10,435 nucleotides of DNA from positions 1 through 10,435 of the forward strand of contig VGPQ01000023.1 in NCBI GenBank assembly GCA_016882555.1, in the 5' to 3' direction. A program made the translations under genes and the position numbers. How positions within the stretch are numbered: position 1 is the first letter of the stretch; each line of letters opens with the position of its first letter. Positions 6,833 through 10,435 of the stretch are shown here, one piece after another. Source of the DNA: Cyanobacteria bacterium M_surface_7_m2_040 (GTDB lineage: Bacteria; Cyanobacteriota; Cyanobacteriia; PCC-6307; Cyanobiaceae). The notes under the pieces were generated by a model. It worked only from the letters and a program-made list of their open reading frames with translations. It was not told the DNA's origin and ran no database searches.

Positions 6833-7428
6833 GGCTTGAGTTTCAGCCCCCGACGCAGCACCAGCGCCAGCACGGCCACAGGGCAGCACAACAGCAGCTG
6901 GGCCGGCAGGGGGGCGAGGCTGTAACTCACCACAAGCTGAAGCAGCCCCTGGGGCCAGCGTCCTGCCAGGCCGCCCAGCAACAGGTTGAGCAGGCCGAAC
7001 AGCTGCAGCACCCCCAGCCCCAGCAGAGCAATGCCGAACAGGCTCAGCAGATCGTCGACACCAGCCTGCCGTGCCAGGCGCCCGCTGAGCCAGCCGGCCG
7101 GCACGAAGCCCACCAGGTAGCCAAAGCCGGGCTCCAGCACATAGCCGATACCGCCACCGCCCTGAAACACCGGCAGCTGAAACAGGCCCAGGCTCAGGTA
7201 GGCGATGGCCGCCAGCATGGCGCTGCGCGGCCCGCACACCAGGGCGGTGAGCAGCAGCGCCGGCACCTGCAGTGTCATGGGCAAGGGCAGCAGCCCAACG
7301 ACCTGGGTTGCATCGGGCCAGGGCACGGCGGCAGTGATCAGGCCTCCGGCCAGGATCAGCATCAGCCCGGCGAGGGCTCCACTCCAGATGGCGATGGCCC
7401 GCAAGGCAATGGCCGAACTCCGCTCCAT
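6829..7428 (-). CDS. bioY: BioY family biotin transporter, substrate-binding membrane subunit
   Basis: S component of an energy-coupling-factor type biotin importer in the cytoplasmic membrane. The 199-residue product is very hydrophobic, with about six membrane segments. It carries the BioY signature: LPMTLQ (49-54), a long YLSLGLFQLPVFQGGGG stretch (77-93) and then GFGYLVGF (101-108). No ATPase (EcfA/BioM) or T component (EcfT/BioN) lies nearby, so it would use shared modules coded elsewhere or act alone. The ATG at 7428 was chosen because it leaves a 42-base gap to sipA; an in-frame TTG at 7479 would overlap the divergent gene. The stop overlaps the lspA start by 4 bases, making it the first gene of the envelope operon. 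The substrate call is family-based. Confidence 0.87.
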   Translation of the reverse strand: MERSSAIALRAIAIWSGALAGLMLILAGGLITAAVPWPDATQVVGLLPLPMTLQVPALLLTALVCGPRSAMLAAIAYLSLGLFQLPVFQGGGGIGYVLEPGFGYLVGFVPAGWLSGRLARQAGVDDLLSLFGIALLGLGVLQLFGLLNLLLGGLAGRWPQGLLQLVVSYSLAPLPAQLLLCCPVAVLALVLRRGLKLKP

Positions 7429-7470
7429 CCTGCTGCAGGTAGGGTCCGGGAGCCAGCCGCTGCAGGGGCG
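7429..7470. promoter_or_regulatory. Divergent gap between bioY operon and sipA
   Basis: Forty-two bases separate the two start codons, so promoters for the four-gene operon and for sipA must lie here or reach into the coding ends. I see no clear -10 element. GCTGCAGG occurs twice (from about 7432 and 7459), but CTGCAG is common throughout this GC-rich window. AGGGG 2 bases before the sipA ATG is its likely ribosome site. Confidence 0.3.
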
Positions 7471-7692
7471 ATGGAGCAACCGGGTTCATTCCAGGTCGGT
7501 GAGGCGGTCGCTCTGGCCGCGCCGCTGCCCTATCTCAAGACCGCCGATCCGATGCCCATGCTCCGGCCGGCGGATCTGGTGACCGCCGATGAGGTGGGTC
7601 AGGTCGTGGCCCTCCGGTCTGGCGATCTGCTGGCGGTGCGCTTCCGCCGGGGCACCTTCCTGATTGCCGCCGGGTGCCTCAGGCGCCCCTGA
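7471..7692 (+). CDS. sipA: SipA-like regulator (DUF3148), NblS-interacting protein
   Basis: A 73-residue soluble protein of the cyanobacterial DUF3148 family. The hallmark is YLKTADPMPMLRPADLV (21-37), followed by LLAVRFRRGTFLI (53-65); this matches SipA as I remember it from Synechocystis and Synechococcus. SipA has an SH3-like beta-barrel fold and binds the histidine kinase NblS (Hik33), which works with the regulators RpaB and NrrA/SrrA in high-light and stress responses. The C-terminal YLE-type ending of other SipA proteins is replaced by CLRRP. It is head to head with the bioY-lspA-PBP-GTPase operon across 42 bases and overlaps the convergent M16 gene by 14 bases. Family assignment is good; interaction in this organism is inferred. 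Confidence 0.87.
   Translation: MEQPGSFQVGEAVALAAPLPYLKTADPMPMLRPADLVTADEVGQVVALRSGDLLAVRFRRGTFLIAAGCLRRP
7672..7688 (+). terminator. Hairpin at sipA/M16 convergent junction, candidate terminator
   Basis: GGGTGCC (7672-7678) pairs with GGCGCCC (7682-7688) around a three-base TCA loop, giving a 7-bp stem with one G-U pair in the + strand RNA. It ends one base before the sipA stop codon, and its loop is the stop codon of the convergent M16 gene. In the - strand RNA one pair becomes an A-C mismatch, so it suits sipA better. No U-tract follows. Confidence 0.35.
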
Positions 7693-8971
7693 TTGGATGC
7701 TCCATCCAGGCCTGTTCGGCTGCGCGCAACCCTGATTTGGGCCCGCAGAGGCTCAGGCTCGGGGCCTGCAGATGCCGGCGGGCAGCGGCCTGCAGCTCCT
7801 CAGCGCTCAGGGCTTCGGCCCGCCGCAGCGCTGCGGCGATGGCGTCCTCGGGCAGGCCGAACCCCATCAGCAGCGCCTGGCGATCGGCAATCTGTCCGCA
7901 GGTCTGACGACCCATGGCGTCCTGACCGTGGTACTTGGCCTTCGCCAGGGTGAGTTCGGCGGGCAGCAAGGGGGTCTCCAGCAGCCGCTGCCATTCATCA
8001 AGCAGGGCGGTGGTGGCCTCAGCGGCGCGATCGGCCGAGGTCGACAGATGCCAGATGAACGGGGTCGGGCCACGCCGGGCGGGCATGTGCACCCCCACGT
8101 CGTAGGCCAGTCCCCGTTCCTCCCGCATCACCAAAAACAGCCGGCTCGACATTCCGAGGCCGAGGTGGGCCTGCAGCACCCGTAGGGGCAGGTTGTCCGG
8201 ATCACTCAGGGGCGGCACCCTGCATCCCAGCATCAGCACCAACTGCTCGGTGTCCTCCTCCGTGCAGGCGATCGTGGCTTCGGGCAGCGGGTGCTGCAGC
8301 ACGACTGGCCGGCCGGCGGCGGCGGGCTGCCAGCGGGTCTGCAGGAGGCTGTGCTCCAAGCGGGTCAGGGTTCCGGCAGGAATCACGCCGGCCAATACCA
8401 GGGCAGCACCGGATGCCCCGAGGGTGCCACTCAGGTGGCTGAGCTGATCGCGCTCAATGCCGTCCAACTCCGGCTCCAGCCCCAGGGGGTCGTGGCCGTA
8501 GGGGCCATCGCCGTAGAGCAGCCGGCGCAGGGCTTCATGGCAGAGCTGAAAGGGATCCTCCCGCTGGCGCTGCAGGCTCTGCAGGTTGAGTTGGCGTTCG
8601 ATCTCGATCTGCTCGGCTTCGAGTGCCGGTGCACTGGCCATCTCCAGCAGGACCGGCAACAGGACGTCGGCATCGCTGCTGGCGCACTTGAGGCTGATCA
8701 CCAACGCATCCTCATGGGCCTCGGCGCGCAGGGCTGCGCCGCGGCCTTCGACCAGATCTGCCAGGGCTTCCGCCGAGAGGGGGCCGCACCCACGGGTGAG
8801 CACACCCGCCAGCAGTTGATGGGCGCCGCGCTGGCCGCGTGGATCGGCACTGCTGCCGCCGGCCATCCACAGCCGCGCCGCGAGCAGATCCGGCGCAGCC
8901 CGTTCGGCCAGGGCCAGCTGGAGGCCGCCCGAGAGCCGCTGCTGCTGCCATTGCATCGGCCTCTCGCTCAT
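7679..8971 (-). CDS. M16 family peptidase-like protein, zinc site lost (partner subunit)
   Basis: A 430-residue M16B (insulinase/processing peptidase) homologue. Where the catalytic HxxEH should be it has HQLLA (51-55), and the distal Glu of the ERxxxxxE helix is Ser132, so zinc binding and catalysis are not expected. It keeps the C-terminal substrate-binding features, SSRLF with Arg277 and GLAYDV with Tyr290, in the second half. This is the classic non-catalytic half of heterodimeric M16B enzymes. There is no signal peptide, so it should be cytoplasmic. Its ATG overlaps the stop of the catalytic gene as ATGA, favouring equal synthesis of both. The 3' end overlaps sipA by 14 bases. Confidence 0.9.
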   Translation of the reverse strand: MSERPMQWQQQRLSGGLQLALAERAAPDLLAARLWMAGGSSADPRGQRGAHQLLAGVLTRGCGPLSAEALADLVEGRGAALRAEAHEDALVISLKCASSDADVLLPVLLEMASAPALEAEQIEIERQLNLQSLQRQREDPFQLCHEALRRLLYGDGPYGHDPLGLEPELDGIERDQLSHLSGTLGASGAALVLAGVIPAGTLTRLEHSLLQTRWQPAAAGRPVVLQHPLPEATIACTEEDTEQLVLMLGCRVPPLSDPDNLPLRVLQAHLGLGMSSRLFLVMREERGLAYDVGVHMPARRGPTPFIWHLSTSADRAAEATTALLDEWQRLLETPLLPAELTLAKAKYHGQDAMGRQTCGQIADRQALLMGFGLPEDAIAAALRRAEALSAEELQAAARRHLQAPSLSLCGPKSGLRAAEQAWMEHPIRGA

Positions 8972-10254
8972 GCCGGCATCGCCTCAAGAATGCAGGCCTG
9001 GTCGGGATCCAGCAGCCTGAAGGCGGCCTGCAGAGCGGTGTTGTCGAGGGCCATCAGTGTGGTCAGCGGTTCATGCAGATCCAGGGGCCGCTGCCACAGG
9101 GCGCTGTTGCCGATCACACCCGCCACCCCAGCGGGCGACTCCAGGCCAAAGCGGTAGCCGTTACCCACCAGCCTCAGGCCACGGGCCAGCTCCTGGTCGT
9201 CGGGAGGATTGCTCAGGCTGCCGGCGAGCACTGCGTTGACCTCCTGGCGCACGGCGCCGATGTCGGCCGGATCACACACGGCCTCCAGCAGGGCGAGGCT
9301 GCCGAATTCGAGCACCTGCAGGTCGAGGTCGATGCTCTCGACCAGGCGCAACTGCTCCCGCAGCCGCTCCACCAGACGACTGCGGCGGCCTTCGGCCAGC
9401 AGGCTGGTGGCGAGATCCAGAGCTGCCACAGCCGGCCGGTCAGCCGCTGGTGGCAAGGCCCAGGCCATCAGCAGACGCGCCGCCTCGAGCCGCGCAAAGC
9501 TGCGCCGGTGCAGGCCGGGTTGCAGCTGCAGCAGCGCTGGCGACGTCTCCATAGCCGCCGGCAGCAGCTGATTGAGGGGCGATCGCTGCAGCTGCTCGAG
9601 CAGGGTGTCGAGCTGCTCCTGGGGCAGGGCCCCACTGAGCGCCAGCACGCAATGCTCGCTGCGGTAGCGACGCTGTTGGAAGTTCCGCATCGCGGCCGGG
9701 GTGTGGGCGTCGAGCAGGGCCTGCTCACCAAGGATGGCGCGGCCGTAGGGATGGGGGCTGCAGCCCAGTTCCAGCAGGGTCTGCAGAGCCATCTCATCGG
9801 GCTGATCCTGGCTCTGGGCCAGCTCCTCGAGCACCACCTGCCGCTCAAGATCGAAATCGTGACGATCCAGACGCGGCTGCAACACCAGATCCAACAGCAG
9901 CTCACAGGCCTCAGCTGCGGCCTCTGGGGGCACCAGCACGTGGTAGTGCACGTCATCGAAACCGGTGGCGGCATTGCTGCTGCCGCCGAGGGCTTCGATG
10001 TTCAGGTCAAACGCCCCGGCGGCCTGGCGATCGCTGCCCTTGAACACCATGTGTTCGAGAAAATGGGCGAGGCCGCTTTCGGCAGGTGTCTCAAAGGCGC
10101 TGCCGGCCCGACACCACAGATCCAGGCAGACCAAGGGTGCATCGCGCAGGGGCAGCGTCACCACCCGGCTGCCAGACGCAAGCGTCCAGGTGCGCGCGGT
10201 GTCGAGGCCGCCGAGCAGGTCAGCTGGAGCAGCGGTGGGCAAGGCAAGACCCAT
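8968..10254 (-). CDS. M16 family zinc peptidase, catalytic subunit
   Basis: A 428-residue M16B metallopeptidase. The zinc site is intact: HFLEH (64-68), with Glu67 as catalytic base and His64/His68 as ligands, then ERQVVLEE (137-144), where Glu144 is the expected third ligand. The C-terminal half has RRSRL near 291-294, but the usual LAYS is LVES (304-307), so the substrate-binding Tyr is missing; the downstream partner has it. This points to a heterodimer with one composite chamber, of the mitochondrial processing peptidase plan. No signal peptide is seen. M16 enzymes degrade or process peptides; the substrate here is unknown. It is the first gene of a coupled pair, 35 bases from divergent pcyA, and no strong ribosome site is seen before the ATG at 10254. 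Confidence 0.93.
   Translation of the reverse strand: MGLALPTAAPADLLGGLDTARTWTLASGSRVVTLPLRDAPLVCLDLWCRAGSAFETPAESGLAHFLEHMVFKGSDRQAAGAFDLNIEALGGSSNAATGFDDVHYHVLVPPEAAAEACELLLDLVLQPRLDRHDFDLERQVVLEELAQSQDQPDEMALQTLLELGCSPHPYGRAILGEQALLDAHTPAAMRNFQQRRYRSEHCVLALSGALPQEQLDTLLEQLQRSPLNQLLPAAMETSPALLQLQPGLHRRSFARLEAARLLMAWALPPAADRPAVAALDLATSLLAEGRRSRLVERLREQLRLVESIDLDLQVLEFGSLALLEAVCDPADIGAVRQEVNAVLAGSLSNPPDDQELARGLRLVGNGYRFGLESPAGVAGVIGNSALWQRPLDLHEPLTTLMALDNTALQAAFRLLDPDQACILEAMPA
9579..9586. repeat. HIP1 octamer GCGATCGC
   Basis: The highly iterated palindrome of many cyanobacterial genomes, here inside the catalytic M16 gene. It supports a cyanobacterial source but is weak evidence alone in GC-rich DNA. 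Confidence 0.6.
10027..10034. repeat. HIP1 octamer GCGATCGC, second copy
   Basis: Second exact copy, 448 bases from the first and in the same M16 gene. I found no other exact copy in the window by eye. Confidence 0.6.
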
Positions 10255-10289
10255 GGCAGGATCTGCATTCTGCTGGCAGAGACCTCCAC
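10255..10289. promoter_or_regulatory. Divergent gap between M16 pair and pcyA
   Basis: Only 35 bases lie between two divergent start codons. It has short inverted repeats: GCAG-GAT-CTGC (10256-10266) and TCTGC (10262-10266) with GCAGA (10276-10280), which share an arm and could form alternative small hairpins or an operator. No clear promoter boxes are seen, so promoters may lie inside the neighbouring coding ends. Confidence 0.3.
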
Positions 10290-10435
10290 ATGAGCCTGCA
10301 TCCGCTGATGGACGCTCTGGCTGCCCGCATCCGCAGCCGGTGGCAGCTGTTGCCCGAGCTCGCCCCCCTGGCCCTGGCGGACGACCTGGCCGAGATCAGC
10401 GGCAGCCTGGATGGCGAGGCCCTGTTCATCCGCAA
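10290..10435 (+). CDS. pcyA: Phycocyanobilin:ferredoxin oxidoreductase PcyA, 5' part only
   Basis: The first 48 residues of a protein cut by the window end. The pattern MSLHPLMDALAARI, then SRWQLLPEL, LADDLAEISGSLDGEALFI, aligns with the N-terminus of PcyA as I recall it from Synechocystis (LNPMIQQLALAIAASW, then LPEDLGYVEGRLEGEKLVI). PcyA reduces biliverdin IXalpha by four electrons from ferredoxin to phycocyanobilin, the chromophore of phycobilisomes and phytochromes. The active-site Glu, His and Asp lie beyond the window. The ATG at 10290 fits the length of the start in other picocyanobacteria; the ribosome site is weak. The call rests on a short stretch, but the spacing of conserved residues is good. 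Confidence 0.85.
   Translation, partial: MSLHPLMDALAARIRSRWQLLPELAPLALADDLAEISGSLDGEALFIR

Noticed and set aside
7429..7470. Repeated GCTGCAGG as a direct-repeat operator
   Set aside because: CTGCAG recurs across the window because of Leu-Gln codons and GC content; two copies 27 bases apart are not meaningful alone.
7429..7479. TTG at 7479 as bioY start
   Set aside because: It would add 17 residues unlike BioY proteins and overlap the divergent sipA start; the ATG at 7428 is simpler.
6833..7489. Open frame extending lspA upstream by 219 codons
   Set aside because: It runs through bioY in another frame; the LspA ATG at 6832 with ATGA overlap and a normal 160-residue length explains the gene.
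8839..10293. 484-codon + strand open frame opposite the M16 genes
   Set aside because: Mirror frame of two recognisable M16 subunits, spanning their junction; no domain seen, and its Gln/His/Ala-rich make-up is that of an antisense frame.
1..10435. Defence island, mobile element, CRISPR or toxin-antitoxin system
   Set aside because: No repeats with spacers, transposase, integrase, nuclease or antitoxin-like genes; base composition and codon style look even across the window.

Overview
The window is a gene-dense, very GC-rich piece of a cyanobacterial chromosome, most likely a picocyanobacterium of the Synechococcus/Cyanobium group. Three genes point there: a pcyA start (bilin synthesis), a sipA/DUF3148 gene (found in cyanobacteria), and a class A penicillin-binding protein with an N-terminal FHA domain. 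Two copies of the cyanobacterial octamer GCGATCGC agree. I see no rRNA, tRNA, transposase, phage gene, CRISPR array or attachment site, and no gap between genes longer than about 60 bases. It reads as a vertically inherited core region.

Layout, left to right. (1) The 3' end of a class V (alanine/serine-glyoxylate) aminotransferase on the + strand converges on tadA (tRNA adenosine deaminase, - strand), overlapping it by 22 bases. (2) Divergent from tadA is a group II PLP-dependent decarboxylase. It is coupled by ATGA to a 69-residue single-pass membrane protein of unknown function. (3) That pair converges on a four-gene - strand operon, transcribed bioY, lspA, FHA-PBP, membrane GTPase (DUF697 type). 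Its junctions are overlaps or 3-base gaps, so translational coupling is likely. (4) Head to head with bioY is sipA, coding a small partner of the sensor kinase NblS/Hik33. (5) sipA converges on a coupled pair of M16 peptidase-family genes: a catalytic subunit with an intact HxxEH motif, then a partner that has lost the zinc site. (6) Divergent from the pair is the 5' end of pcyA.

How the genes fit together: the central operon is envelope-centred. LspA matures lipoproteins, the PBP builds peptidoglycan and may sense phosphothreonine through its FHA domain, and the membrane GTPase has no known role. BioY imports biotin and links to the others only by position. The M16 pair looks like an asymmetric heterodimer. 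The other genes are housekeeping (TadA, aminotransferase) or photosynthesis-related (SipA, PcyA).

I do not see a clearly new multi-gene defence or mobile system. The most worthwhile leads are the FHA-PBP/GTPase operon, a ten-base G tract between the membrane and GTPase parts of that GTPase, the decarboxylase with its tiny membrane partner, the complementary M16 pair, and hairpins at all three convergent gene ends.
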